From CAVVEC01 sp963747105 (GTDB lineage Bacteria > Acidobacteriota > Terriglobia > Terriglobales > Acidobacteriaceae): DNA of 64,000 nt. The DNA is taken from positions 62,001-126,000 of the forward strand of contig CAVVEC010000008.1 in assembly GCA_963747105.1 (NCBI GenBank). The letters are read 5' to 3'. Both the position numbers and the translations under genes were made by a program. Below are positions 1 to 9,657 of this stretch, one piece after another. Below the pieces are notes generated by a model, which was not told the origin of the DNA, made no database searches, and saw only the letters and a program-made list of their open reading frames with translations. How positions within the stretch are numbered: the stretch's first letter is position 1; each line of letters starts with the position of its first letter.

Positions 1-149
1 GTCAACCTACGTGACCAAATAGCTCGAGCGGCGCGCCGGGGTATGTGGAACAGCGGCCCTTGATCGCGTGAACGGACCGGGTGCAGCGTGGCGGACCTTG
101 CATATTCGATATGCTCGTGGGCCCATTTCACCAAAGAGAGACGCACCTC

Positions 150-776
150 ATGGACACAACTCCTAGCCCCCCAGCCAGTTTACCCGCTGCAACGCCTCCT
201 AACCTCCTATCGATCCAGCAGAAGTACGCCTGGGATTGGTTCAGTTACCACGCAGCCCAGCGTATGACGGCGCTGAACTACTTCTTCGTAACCGTGGGGA
301 TCTTTGCTGTAGCCTATTCCAAGTGTGTAGGAAACAAATGGAGTGGGTTTGGGTTCCTGGTAGGCGCGCTGGGGGCACTGTCCTCCGTTGCATTCTGGTT
401 CCTCGATGTCAGGAACGAGGAGTTGGTGAATTGTGGACGCGAGGCCCTCGACACGGTTGAAAAACAGCTACAAATGAAGTTGCGCTGGGATGATCACAAC
501 CGCACGTTCTTGCTTGCCTCCACAGATAAGCTTTCGGGGAGATTATTTGGGGTCCTGAAGGTTCCGTTTCCGGAGACCCGGAAGAACGTGCTCGCGAAGA
601 GCGGGAGACCCAAGTTCTGGGCCGGGGATGTGTTTGCACATCATTTCTGGTTGCGCGTTTTGCAGGTTCTCTCCTTTGCCGCGTTCGCAGGAGGATCTCT
701 TTTCGCGGCGAAGCACTATCCACCAGTTGACTCTTGGCGGGCTTGGCAGTGGTTGCAGGGCTGGCGCTTTTGGTGA
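150..776 (+). CDS. Hypothetical membrane protein, three TM segments
   Basis: I do not recognise a named family. From the ATG at 150 the protein has 208 residues. A proline-rich N-terminus is followed by a W/Y/H-rich stretch (YAWDWFSYHAAQR), two closely spaced hydrophobic segments at about residues 45-65 and 70-90, a charged cytoplasmic loop of about 80 residues, and a third hydrophobic segment near residues 165-185. The start at 150 is preferred to an upstream GTG at 81 because a purine-rich AAGAGAG lies about 9 nt before it. The layout resembles small helical-hairpin membrane proteins of the SLATT type, but this is only an impression. The gene is monocistronic as far as visible; the next gene is convergent. 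Confidence 0.6.
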   Translation: MDTTPSPPASLPAATPPNLLSIQQKYAWDWFSYHAAQRMTALNYFFVTVGIFAVAYSKCVGNKWSGFGFLVGALGALSSVAFWFLDVRNEELVNCGREALDTVEKQLQMKLRWDDHNRTFLLASTDKLSGRLFGVLKVPFPETRKNVLAKSGRPKFWAGDVFAHHFWLRVLQVLSFAAFAGGSLFAAKHYPPVDSWRAWQWLQGWRFW

Positions 777-795
777 ATAGCACTGGTGAGGGTTT

Positions 796-1470
796 TCACC
801 CTTTAGTGGCGCAATCGGCGCGCTGCGAGATGTAGCGATGGATGTCGGAGACGTTTCCCACAACGGGGAAATTCCTGTCCTGGTCAGATATCCCCCAGCC
901 GTAAGCCACTCCTAGAAAGTTTGTTCTCGCAACCTTAGCGGCTTGCCAATCTGCCGGTTGGTCTCCGACATAAACCGTCTCCGCGGGATTAACCCGGAGG
1001 TTAGTCATGGCAAAAACAAGTGCTTCGCTCTTAGGCGTGCTGCCAATGTTGTCTTTTGTAAAAATACAATCCGGTCGAAAGAACGCGATGCTTTGACCGA
1101 GTGCCCCTACGACGTTCGATTTGACGTTCGAGGTAACAATTCCCATTCGCACGCCGCAATCGTGTAAAGCCTGGAGGGTCTGATGAACATTTGGAAATGG
1201 AGCAGGCGCGTATGCGCGCATGAAAATCTCTTGGTATTGTAGGTCCGCCTTTTCGGCAAATTCATCGGGAAACCCTACTGCCAGGAAAAAGTATTTCATC
1301 GGGCTGATCCGGGTTCCTCTGCGTACAATTTCCTTGAACGCCGTTGCACTGGGTATCCGCAACCCAAGGCCGTATTCCTTATTCTTGTCCTCGCAGATCC
1401 TAAGGTGTGGCGTCAGGGAGTCCAGAAGAACGCCGTCCACGTCGAACAATGCAGCTTTCAGTACAGTCAT
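796..1470 (-). CDS. HAD-superfamily hydrolase (phosphoglycolate phosphatase-like)
   Basis: A 224-residue cytoplasmic phosphatase of the HAD superfamily. Motif I is FDVDGVLLDS at residues 9-18, with the nucleophilic Asp and the acid/base Asp two residues later. Motif II is the Thr in IVTSN near residue 113. A Lys-containing segment lies near TPKSEA, and motif IV is GDQPADWQAAK with the Mg-binding Asp. The helical cap between motifs I and II fits a C1-cap phosphatase. The closest known roles are phosphoglycolate or pyrophosphate hydrolysis, but the substrate cannot be read from sequence. It is convergent with the preceding gene and divergent from purM. Confidence 0.85.
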   Translation of the reverse strand: MTVLKAALFDVDGVLLDSLTPHLRICEDKNKEYGLGLRIPSATAFKEIVRRGTRISPMKYFFLAVGFPDEFAEKADLQYQEIFMRAYAPAPFPNVHQTLQALHDCGVRMGIVTSNVKSNVVGALGQSIAFFRPDCIFTKDNIGSTPKSEALVFAMTNLRVNPAETVYVGDQPADWQAAKVARTNFLGVAYGWGISDQDRNFPVVGNVSDIHRYISQRADCATKG

Positions 1471-1699
1471 TGGGAATTTCGAGGCCGCCGACCGAGCTTT
1501 GCAAAAGTATACTACCGGGTCGAAAGGAATGCGTCAGCCTCTCCCGAGACACGACAGTTTCGGAGCGGGGAGGCTACAAATCGCGATATGAATGTCGGGT
1601 CGTCGCCATCGGACGTGCTACAATGAGCCGCACTTAAACGTTTCTTCCGAATAGACAACCAGCGATTCCCCACAACTCTGAGGTATGGAATAGGCACCC

Positions 1700-2754
1700 G
1701 TGGCTCAGGATTCCGCAAACAACGAGATCATCACCTATGCCGATGCCGGGGTAGATATTGACCGCGCCAATCGCACCAAGAAACGCATCAAATATCTCGC
1801 CCATAAGACGTTCACCCGGGGGGTGCTCAGCGAAATCGGCGGGTTCGGGGGATTGTTTGCCATTGATAAGCAGAAATATGTGGATCCCGTGCTGGTCTCG
1901 AGCGTGGACGGCGTTGGCACCAAGCTGAAAGTCGCTTTCGAGATGAGGTGCATCACACCATTGGAGCGGATCTGGTCAACCACTGCGTCAACGACATTGC
2001 CGTGCAGGGCGCGGCGCCCATGTTCTTTCATGGACTACCTGGCGACCGGCAAACTCGAGCCGGAAGTTGCGGAGAAGGTCGTGGAAGGGCTGGCGCGAGG
2101 CCTGCAAGCAAAACGGCTGCGCCCTGATCGGTGGTGAAACCGCCGAAATGCCCGGCTTCTATCCCGACGGCGAATACGACCTGGCGGGCTTCATCGTTGG
2201 TGTAGTCGAGCGAGAACGCATTATTACCGGCAAAAGTGTCGAGGCCGGCGACGTGATCCTGGGCCTGGCCTCGAACGGCCTGCACACCAACGGCTATTCG
2301 CTCGCCCGCAAGTTGCTTTTTGAGGTGGCCCACTATACTCCCGAATACCTACGTCAACGAACTCAAAGGTAAGGTCGGAAACGAACTCATGAAGAACCAC
2401 AAAAGCTACTGGCCTGCCATCAAAAGTCTGGTGGAGGCGAAGCCGTGTCGGCCATGGCTCACATCACGGGCGGCGGGATCACCGGAGAATCTGCCCCGGG
2501 TGCTTCCGCGGGGCGTTGCGGCGGTCATCGAAATCGGCTCCTGGCCGGCGCAGCCCATCTTCGAGCACCTGCAAAAACTCGGCAACGTGCCACAGGACGA
2601 GATGCTCCGCACCTTCAACATGGGATTGGGCATGCTGCTGGTAGTGCCATCGGCGAAATTCAAGAAGGCCAATACCTTGCTGGAGCGTGCGGGAGAGAAA
2701 GCCTACACGGTGGGCAGGATTGTAAAGGGCGACAGGAAAGTGATGTACACGTAG
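1700..2754 (+). pseudogene. purM: Phosphoribosylformylglycinamidine cyclo-ligase (AIR synthetase), frame broken
   Basis: PurM converts FGAM to AIR in purine synthesis. The full length of the gene is recognisable, from TYADAGVDIDRANR at the N-terminus through VSSVDGVGTKLK, GADLVNHCVNDI, GGETAEMPGFY, SNGLHTNGYSLAR and ITGGGI to YTVGRIVKGDRKV at the C-terminus. These segments lie in different frames. Frame changes fall near 1948, 2028, 2101, 2345, 2438 and 2487. Most are one-base events (for example an extra c in ggcctgc at 2101), but the one near 2345 is four extra bases (ctac). Start is GTG at 1700. Because PurM is essential without purine supply and sequence identity is well preserved, sequencing or assembly error is more likely than true decay. 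Confidence 0.9.
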
Positions 2755-2839
2755 CTCGTCTGGCAGCAGGCGGCCCCGCCTGCGAGGGTCTGGAGCAACA
2801 ACTGCACGGGAGCGAAGCTGATCACTGCGTCGGTAAATG

Positions 2840-3221
2840 CTACTCATCCACCGCAACCAACTTGGCCCTTCCACACGATCAAAGTGTTTCCGATTGCGGG
2901 TCAACAATGGCAAGTCGTTTACCAGCGCAATTCCCGCGATCAGAGCTGTCGGCCATGCCAATAGAAAGTCCGCTTTGCGCCATCCTTGACGCACAGTAGC
3001 CGCCCGTGTAGCTGCCTCGCGGTCTAGCGGAGAGACGGAACGCGGCAACCAAACGGCGGACGCGTCTCCGCGTCTGCCCTCCCATGCGCCACTTAGCAGC
3101 TCGAAGCAGGTATCGCGGTGGTCTGCAGGCTGTCAGACTGGAGTACTCCAGCACCTGATCCGTCGACCGGTTGCGCTCCCGCAAGGTAGTCAATTAGTAC
3201 ATCAGTGTCGGCAAGGATCAA
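2840..3221 (-). pseudogene. vapC: VapC-type PIN-domain toxin, frame broken
   Basis: PIN-domain ribonuclease toxin of a type II toxin-antitoxin pair. In pieces one can read the N-terminal ADTDVLIDYLAGA with the first catalytic Asp, then TTAI..FELLSGA, PLDREAATRAA, GMADS and LIAGIALVNDLPLLTRN with the later catalytic Asp, and finally KHFDRVEG. The pieces are spread over all three frames with at least five changes in about 380 nt. The TTG start overlaps the stop of the antitoxin gene, the usual vapBC arrangement, and the likely stop (TAG) is at 2840-2842. Total length of about 127 codons matches the family. Either a decayed toxin or a badly sequenced patch, as the same stretch includes purM and vapB. 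Confidence 0.75.
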
Positions 3222-3453
3222 CGCCAGTTCTCCCGCAAAGCCGCTGAGGCGTTGCGAAGTTCGTTAGCGTCTTTGCTGAAAGTGATCCGGCAAGGGAGCG
3301 CAATTCCTTTCGTCGCTGGGCGCGATCCGTTCGCCATCGAGATACACTTCGATCGCTTCTGCCAGGACAGAGAGAAACCTTTCTGCCCGCGGCGTGCCGC
3401 AAGGCAAGCAAGGCGCTGCGATGCTCGCGTTTCATTTCCACAGTGGTTCGCAT
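3218..3453 (-). pseudogene. vapB: Ribbon-helix-helix-like antitoxin, frame broken
   Basis: Antitoxin partner of the adjacent PIN toxin. The start MRTTVEMKREHRSALLAL is typical of short ribbon-helix-helix antitoxins that bind their own promoter. Continuing through frame changes gives ARRGQKGFS, then VLAEAIEVYLDGER, then KDANELRNASAALRENWR and a TGA at 3218-3220. At least three frame changes are needed. An in-frame read would give about 78 residues, the normal size. The antitoxin stop overlaps the toxin TTG start. Confidence 0.65.
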
Positions 3454-3520
3454 GTCATCAATCCTAACATGCATGTGCATGCATGTGACGTGGATGCGGC
3501 CGCGCCGCTAGAGATCACCC

Positions 3521-5101
3521 TTATCTCTGTAGCAATCCACAGGCTGCCGCACATCGGTGACTCTCAAAATACTTTCCCAACGCGGGATACTTCTGCGCCA
3601 CAGCTTCATACATCGCATACGCCACGTTGCGGTATGAGAAGTGCCCTGCAGGCGCCGTTCTAAGCTCGGAAATGTACACCACCTCGGCGAAATCCATCTT
3701 GAAGAGCGTCCGCTTGCGGAAAGCCAAGGGAATTGCATATTGCGGATTCTCTTTCGCTTCTGCCCCGGCCTTTGCGCCAATTTTCCACTGCGTCTGCCGC
3801 TCGCCGCATGGCGGCATCGTAGTTTTCCCGTACCCCTGCCGCTCAACCTCTCCAGGCGCATCGTAGCCATGGTTGGTGGTGAACTCCTGCCCAATCTGGA
3901 TGCAACGCCGGTGCCGATGCATGTCGCGGAAGCCGCCGATATCCATCAAAATGTCGAAGCGGAAGTGTTGTCCGGAGCAGAACGCCCGCAGCATTTCATC
4001 ATGTTTGCCGCGGTGGCGTAATCCGAGGTCAATAATCTCACGTCGGATGCGCTCTCCCGCTGCCTCGATTGCCAGCCGAATCTGCCGGTAAGGATAGTGG
4101 CTGTGTTCGTAAACTAGCGTAGCGGCCAACTCCACTTCCAAGGGTTCTTCATCCAGCAGATCCACCAGTGGCGCCGCTGCAATCGGCAAATCTCCCATCA
4201 ACTCTGCCGCAACTTGCCGTAGTTCGCGCCGGGTTTCGATTTCGTAGGGATTGGGGTCGGCATACTTCACCAAGGTTGGCGCCACACGGACTTCGCGCAG
4301 CAACTCTTGCTCGGCCCGCGCTCCCAGTTCCGGCGAGACTGCACGGATCTGCTCGACTAACTCCCGCAACGCTCCTTCATTTGCATTGTAGGCAGGGGAC
4401 GTGGCTGCGCGTTTCAGCAACTCCCCCAGATTGCGGACTTCTTTGTGCGCGTGCGAGAGCAAATGTGAAACTTGGGTCTCCAGCGTGCGGGCGTTCACGA
4501 TTTCGCCCAATGAGGTGATGGTCGAGAGCGGCAGCAGATAGCGCGAGATATCAAAAGCGCGAGCCTTCAAAGTGCGCTCGTAAGCATCCTGCTTCATCTC
4601 GGATGGCCTGGGTACGATGCCGGACAGGTACAGCAACATTTTTTCGGAAAGCGATTCGTATTCTGAGAACAGATTTCCGATTGTTTCTCTATACCAACTG
4701 AGGGCCTGCCGGTCATCGCCGAAGTCGGGCGTGAAATAACCGCTCTTTTTGAAGTCCTGATAGCGGGTGGAACGCTCCTGACCGTCCCAGCGCTGCTCGT
4801 CGGCGACCGCAATCGCGGCCAGGATCGAAAGCCGCTCAACGGCTAACGCGACGTGCGCCAGGTCCGCGATTGACCGATGCCCATATTGGAAGTAGAACGT
4901 GTTGAGAAACTTCTCCGCCTTTTGCTGGCTGACCTCCCGGAGCGATTCCTTCATCGAAAGAGCCGAGCGCGAGTACTTGGCCATGGCATAGGCCTGAATT
5001 TCGGGTTCTACGCCATACACGGCGTAGACCTCTACTGATGGCGTATCCGGAGATGCATGGCTTGCAATTGCTGGGCGTGGCGTGGCGCTGACCTCAGACA
5101 T
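3521..5101 (-). CDS. thyX: FAD-dependent thymidylate synthase, double-length form
   Basis: Converts dUMP to dTMP with methylene-THF, FAD and NADPH. The 526-residue protein is about twice the classical ThyX length and looks like two ThyX-fold repeats. The first contains YGHRSIADL at about residue 75 and QERSTRYQ at about 105; the second contains YEHSHYPYRQI at about 315 and RDMHRHRRCIQIGQEF at about 390. The classical RHRx7S signature is therefore divided between the halves, with neither carrying a canonical copy. Start ATG at 5101 is chosen; an upstream in-frame extension has no family similarity. I see no thyA in the window. Confidence 0.85.
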   Translation of the reverse strand: MSEVSATPRPAIASHASPDTPSVEVYAVYGVEPEIQAYAMAKYSRSALSMKESLREVSQQKAEKFLNTFYFQYGHRSIADLAHVALAVERLSILAAIAVADEQRWDGQERSTRYQDFKKSGYFTPDFGDDRQALSWYRETIGNLFSEYESLSEKMLLYLSGIVPRPSEMKQDAYERTLKARAFDISRYLLPLSTITSLGEIVNARTLETQVSHLLSHAHKEVRNLGELLKRAATSPAYNANEGALRELVEQIRAVSPELGARAEQELLREVRVAPTLVKYADPNPYEIETRRELRQVAAELMGDLPIAAAPLVDLLDEEPLEVELAATLVYEHSHYPYRQIRLAIEAAGERIRREIIDLGLRHRGKHDEMLRAFCSGQHFRFDILMDIGGFRDMHRHRRCIQIGQEFTTNHGYDAPGEVERQGYGKTTMPPCGERQTQWKIGAKAGAEAKENPQYAIPLAFRKRTLFKMDFAEVVYISELRTAPAGHFSYRNVAYAMYEAVAQKYPALGKYFESHRCAAACGLLQR

Positions 5102-5290
5102 GTGGCAATCGTCCTCTATGGAAGATTTCGTACATAACGATACACGACCGGGTTCCCAAGAACACTCGTAAAGACGGAGACAGGCGTCCCTGGGCCGTCG
5201 GACGCGGCAGGCTTGATCCGGCGGGGCGCAGGTAACGAACGGGCCCACATTGCGTGCGATTCCGCCTTGCCATATCCTTCCTCTTGACCC

Positions 5291-6475
5291 ATGCCGCACG
5301 GTCCCGACCAACTCCTGCTCGAACTTTTTGCGATCTTCGTGTCTGCGAAGGTGGTGGGGGAGATATTCGAACGCTTTCGCTTGCCTTCCGTTCTTGGTGA
5401 AATCCTGGCCGGAGTCGCTTTCGGTCCCTACGCCTTGGGTTGGATTCAGCCCAGCGATACGATTTATTCCGTCGCCGAACTGGGAGCCATCTTTGTGCTG
5501 TTCAGCGCCGGGCTCGAGACCAGTCCCCGCGACTTGATCCGCGTGGGAGGCAAAGCTGGCCAGGTCGCGGTCGCAGGCATCGTCGTACCTTTCATTCTCG
5601 GCTTCGGCTATATGAAGCTACGCGGAGATGCCTCCAGCGAGGCGGTTTTTGTGGGCGCGGCCATGGTGGCCACCAGCGTCGGGATCACGGCACGCGTCCT
5701 CGCTGATTTGCATGTGCTTTCGACCCGCACGGCGAAAATCATCCTGGGCGCAGCCGTCTTCGACAACATTCTGGGTATGGTGCTATTGGCGCTAGTAGCG
5801 GGTCTCACGGACGGCGGCCGGACGCAATGGCTGCGCCTGGGTGTCCTGATCGCCGAGGCCTTTGCCTTTGCGCTCTTCATGATCTTCGTCGCACCCCGGA
5901 TCGTGCGCCGCCTGGAACCGCAGGTGGAGCAGCTTTCCACTCAGAATGGCTCTCTGATTGTCGCTTTGGCGATCTGCCTGTTCCTGTCCTGGCTGGCGGC
6001 TAAGATCGGAATGGCCGCCATCATTGGCGCCTTCTTCGCCGGCCTGATGTTCGCCGACTACGCCCCCCGCTGGAATCTGCTGCCGAGGGTGGGCGGCATT
6101 ACCGGGTTCCTTGCTCCCTATTTCTTCTTTGCCATCGGCGCACGTTTGAACATGAAACTGTTCACCGGAAATCTTCTGGCGGCCGCCATCATTGTCTCCT
6201 TGCTGGCCATTGTTTCCAAGGTGATCGGCTGCGGGTTGCCCCTGCTCGGGGAAGGCTGGCGGGCGGTGTTCCGCGTCGGAGTCGGGATGACGCCCCGTGG
6301 CGAAGTTGCCTTGATTGTCGCGCTGATGGGACTCGAATCACGGATAGTTCTTCAGTCCACTTACGCCATCGTTGTGTTCATGACCGCGGTCACAACGCTG
6401 ATGGCGCCGCCCCTGCTGCGTGTTCTATATCGCGGTGAGATGCCGACAGTCAGTAGTGGATCAGTTTCCGAGTAG
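5291..6475 (+). CDS. Cation:proton antiporter (CPA2/KefB-like membrane domain)
   Basis: A 394-residue polytopic membrane protein with about 11-13 hydrophobic segments and no C-terminal TrkA-N or TrkA-C domain. Characteristic CPA motifs are the N-terminal LPSVLGEILAGVAFGP, GLETSPRDL, the SVGITARVL crossover segment, and FDNILGMVLLA with the acidic Asp-Asn pair of the transport site. Near the C-terminus GMTPRGEVALIVA is diagnostic. It would exchange Na+ or K+ for H+ across the inner membrane; ion choice cannot be told. The first codon lies 190 nt from the divergent thyX start. Confidence 0.9.
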   Translation: MPHGPDQLLLELFAIFVSAKVVGEIFERFRLPSVLGEILAGVAFGPYALGWIQPSDTIYSVAELGAIFVLFSAGLETSPRDLIRVGGKAGQVAVAGIVVPFILGFGYMKLRGDASSEAVFVGAAMVATSVGITARVLADLHVLSTRTAKIILGAAVFDNILGMVLLALVAGLTDGGRTQWLRLGVLIAEAFAFALFMIFVAPRIVRRLEPQVEQLSTQNGSLIVALAICLFLSWLAAKIGMAAIIGAFFAGLMFADYAPRWNLLPRVGGITGFLAPYFFFAIGARLNMKLFTGNLLAAAIIVSLLAIVSKVIGCGLPLLGEGWRAVFRVGVGMTPRGEVALIVALMGLESRIVLQSTYAIVVFMTAVTTLMAPPLLRVLYRGEMPTVSSGSVSE

Positions 6476-6565
6476 CGGGCGATCCCCCGGAAACCTCATT
6501 CGGCGCTTCCCAGAAACCCGTTTCAAAACAGAAACGTCCCCGCTATCATGCCTGCAACTTGTCGA

Positions 6566-8186
6566 TCAATCCGCTTTCTGGAAAGTGATGCCGCGTGCCG
6601 GTTGTGAGAAGAGGGTCAGTCCACGGCCGAGATTATTACCAGCACCTTGGAACACGACGGTTCCAAGATCTCCGGCCTGGAACTCATTGGGCGCGACCGG
6701 ATTCAGGTTCACCGGCGGGTTATCGCCATTCTTCAATTTCAGCGCCCCTTGGACCAGCGACAACTTGTAGGTTGCCTGTAGCTCCTCACTGTGGTAATCG
6801 CCCGTGAGCCCGCTGAGCGCAGATTCGCTCAGATGAAGTTCAGGCACCCTATCGCCCGAAAAGTATGTTTCCCCTTGTAATGTGAGCGTGGCCGTCATCG
6901 TGCTATTGGCAGTTCTAAACGCGATGGGGTTTCCGACAAGATCGGAGAACTCATTTGCGCCTAAGCGCCGCAATTTTGCACCCCATGCCATCAAGTTCCC
7001 GTTCACCGCAGTGAACGTGTAGGTCATGTGTGTACGCGGGTCGAGATAGGTGCCGGCGAAGAGCGCGGGATCGGAGAGAGCTTCGGACCGTAGGGTGTCA
7101 CTTACTTCGGCTTTTAGCTGCTTTTCGAGATAGAGATCGGAGACTGTGCGCGCGAGACCTTCGACATCGGCGTTCGCGACGTTGCAAAGAACGGTCACGC
7201 TGAATCGCTGGTCAGGAAAGCGCAGAAGTTCGGTACGGTATCCAAACGTTCCACCGCTGTGTTCGACAGTCCTCAGACCGCGGTACTCACTCAGCCAAAG
7301 CCCCAGTCCGTAGTTGATCTGGTGGCCGTTGTTCAAAACGCCATGACTTTCGAGTTCCCTGACAAGCGTTCCTCTCCCAACCTGGTTGGAGTAGAAGTTC
7401 CGATCCCACAGGATGAGGTCGTCCACATTGCTCATTAGCCCGCCGCTCCCGACTGTCGAAAAGGGTGGACCAGTCGACGAGAAACTTGCCATCCTTTCCG
7501 GGATCGTACGCTGCGACTCGGTTAGGCACGACAACGGTGTTGTCGTCATAGAAGAGCGTATGCGTCATGCCGAGCGGCTGGAAGATGTTTGCGCGAGAGA
7601 ATTCGGCGAGAGATTTTCCGGTCGCGCGTTTTATGACTACGCCAAGCAAAAAATAATTCGAGTTACTGTAAACGAACTCTTCCCCAGGCGCGTTGTTCAG
7701 CCCTTTCTGACGGGCGATCAGTTTAAGAACACTATCGGGTGAGGATAGAGCTGAGGTGCCCCGGCCCGAAAGATAGGTCAGGGCTAAGAAATCGCGGAAG
7801 CCGCTGGTCTGGTGCAGCATCTGCCGCAGCGTGATGGGGCGACCGTAGTCGGGGAGTTCTGGAATGTACTTGCGGACGTCGTCATCCAGCGACAGAAAGC
7901 CTTGCTCGGCGGCCAGGACGATACTTGCGGCCGTGAATTGTTTCGATACTGAGGCCATGTAGAAGACCGACTGCGATGTCAGTGGAGCCCCGAGTTCCAG
8001 GCTCGCTTCCCCATAGGACTTCCGAAAGATGAAACTGCCATCACGAATCACGCCAACGGAGCATCCTGGTGAGCGCGGGTTATTGTAAGTCGCGAAGAGT
8101 TCATCCATCTTCTGCTGCGCAACATCGGGTGAAGAAGCGGAAATGCTCGGCATGAGGAAAAGGAAGAGTGCGATTGTGGTCCGCAT
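6566..8186 (-). pseudogene. Secreted serine hydrolase, class C beta-lactamase/PBP fold, one frameshift
   Basis: The N-terminal signal peptide MRTTIALFLFLMPSISAS starts at 8186. The beta-lactamase-family catalytic set is present: SVSK (SxxK nucleophile), YSNSN (YxN), and HSGG in place of KTG, as in esterase-like members. After the hydrolase domain there is a lipocalin-like C-terminal region of about 160 residues with YHSEELQATYKL. The frame changes near 7465, where DWSTL continues as FSTVGSGGLMSNVDD in another frame, so one base appears to be missing. Substrate unknown; members act on peptides, esters or are structural. Confidence 0.85.
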
Positions 8187-8283
8187 GAAAAGGTGCTTTC
8201 TCCGCAACTGAGTATAAACGTCGAATCCCCGAGTAGCGTTGCGTACAGAGAAAACGTGATCCCGCACCCGCCGCCTCACCAGC

Positions 8284-8289
8284 TATAAT
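8284..8289 (+). promoter_or_regulatory. Probable -10 box and strong RBS of fabG
   Basis: A perfect TATAAT lies 34 nt before the fabG ATG, and AAGGAG at 8304-8309 gives a strong ribosome binding site 8 nt before the start. No recognisable -35 hexamer. The context GCTATAAT recurs before several other genes here (minus strand at 25935-25940; plus strand at 56648). Confidence 0.45.
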
Positions 8290-8317
8290 TCCCGATTCAT
8301 CTAAAAGGAGAAGACAC

Positions 8318-9061
8318 ATGACCCTATCTGGCCGGGTTGCGCTAGTTACCGGCGCTTCTCAGGGCATCGGCCGTGCGTGCGCGCTCAGGCTGGCGACTTC
8401 CGGGGCCACTGTGGCGGTCGCGGCCCGCAATCAGGAAAAGTTGGTGGAACTTGTCCAGGAAATCGACGCCAAGGGAGGAAAGGCTGCGGCCTTTCCCATG
8501 GATGTAGCCAATGAAGAACAAATCAAGGCCACTTTCAAGGCTGCGCTCTCTCAGTTCGGCAAAATCGATATTCTCGTCAACAACGCCGGGATCACCCGTG
8601 ACCAGCTCGTTATGCGCATGAAGCGCGCCGACTGGGATGCCGTGCTCAACACCAACCTGACGTCGGCTTATCTCTGCATCCAACAGGTGATCGGCTCGAT
8701 GCTCAAGCAGCGTTGGGGACGGATCATCAACATAACATCGGTTTTTGGTCAGATGGGGCAGGCAGGGCAGGCCAACTATGCGGCGTCGAAGGCCGGTTTG
8801 ATCGGATTAACCATGGCCATCGCCCGCGAAGTGGGATCGCGTCACATAACTTGTAACGCGGTAGCTCCTGGATTCATCGAAACCGCTATGACTTCCGCAC
8901 TCGGCGAGGAATTCCGCCAGAACGCTATGAAGCTGATTCCACTGGGGCGCGTCGGCACCCCCGAGGAAATAGCCAACTCAGTGGCGTTCCTGGCCTCGGA
9001 CGAGGCTTCGTACATCACCGGACACGTGTTGAATGTGAACGGTGGGATGTTGATGGGGTGA
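8318..9061 (+). CDS. fabG: 3-oxoacyl-[acyl-carrier-protein] reductase
   Basis: Short-chain dehydrogenase/reductase of fatty-acid elongation; reduces 3-oxoacyl-ACP with NADPH. 247 residues, the standard FabG length. TGASQGIG at about residues 12-19 is the cofactor-binding glycine motif, NNAG near 88, and the catalytic Ser-Tyr-Lys set is ITSVFG, YAAS and K (YAASKAGLIG near 152-156). FIETAMT and the C-terminal SYITGHVLNVNGGMLM are typical of FabG. The stop overlaps the GTG start of the next gene, implying translational coupling. Confidence 0.93.
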   Translation: MTLSGRVALVTGASQGIGRACALRLATSGATVAVAARNQEKLVELVQEIDAKGGKAAAFPMDVANEEQIKATFKAALSQFGKIDILVNNAGITRDQLVMRMKRADWDAVLNTNLTSAYLCIQQVIGSMLKQRWGRIINITSVFGQMGQAGQANYAASKAGLIGLTMAIAREVGSRHITCNAVAPGFIETAMTSALGEEFRQNAMKLIPLGRVGTPEEIANSVAFLASDEASYITGHVLNVNGGMLMG

Positions 9062-9636
9062 TCGGAGATTCGATTCCAAATGAGAACGAGGAAACAGGGC
9101 CAGTGACGAGGGACGGCAAAGGAGCAGGCTTGCAATCGTCCTCCGTGCTCTCGGTGGCCTCAGTCCCGGGGCTTTCCATCTTGCAGGCCCAATCGCCGGC
9201 GCAGATCGCCCAGGCCCGCGAACTTTTCCTGGAGTACGCACAGTCTCTCGGTTTCAGCCTCTGTTTCCAGAATTTTGATCAGGAACTCGCCGGCTTGCCT
9301 GGCGACTACGCTCCACCAGACGGACGCCTATTATTGGCAGAATTCGAAAGCGCCTTGGCCGGGTGTGTTGCGTTGCACAGCATCGAGCGGGACATTTGTG
9401 AGATGAAGCGGCTATACTTGCGTCCGCGGTTCCGAGGAAGAGGCTGGGGCCGGGGTCTGGCCGAAATCGTCATTGGAGAAGCTCGAAAGATCCGCTATCA
9501 GAGCATGCGGTTGGACACGGTCGAGCCGGTCATGAAAGACGCGGTGGCGATGTACCGCACATTAGGTTTTCGCGAGATTGCGCCCTATCGCCCGAATCCG
9601 ATGGAAGGAACACTTTACATGGAGCTGACGTTGTAG
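9058..9636 (+). CDS. GNAT-family N-acetyltransferase
   Basis: 192-residue acetyl-CoA-dependent acyltransferase. Motif A is MKRLYLRPRFRGRGWGRGLA, with the R-x-x-G-x-G/A acetyl-CoA loop near residue 125; motif B is AMYRTLGFREIAPY near 168. The acceptor is unknown. The GTG at 9058 overlaps the fabG stop; a later GTG at 9103 is also possible, and the first 40 residues show no family similarity. Coupling to fabG and the downstream hydrolase suggests one transcript. Confidence 0.85.
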   Translation: MIGDSIPNENEETGPVTRDGKGAGLQSSSVLSVASVPGLSILQAQSPAQIAQARELFLEYAQSLGFSLCFQNFDQELAGLPGDYAPPDGRLLLAEFESALAGCVALHSIERDICEMKRLYLRPRFRGRGWGRGLAEIVIGEARKIRYQSMRLDTVEPVMKDAVAMYRTLGFREIAPYRPNPMEGTLYMELTL

Positions 9637-9657
9637 CATCAGCGCTACGGAGGAACG

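Noticed and set aside
2766..2783. Terminator after purM
   Set aside because: The GCAGGCGG/CCGCCTGC hairpin has a 2-nt loop and no T-run; it may be just a common GC-rich repeat word.
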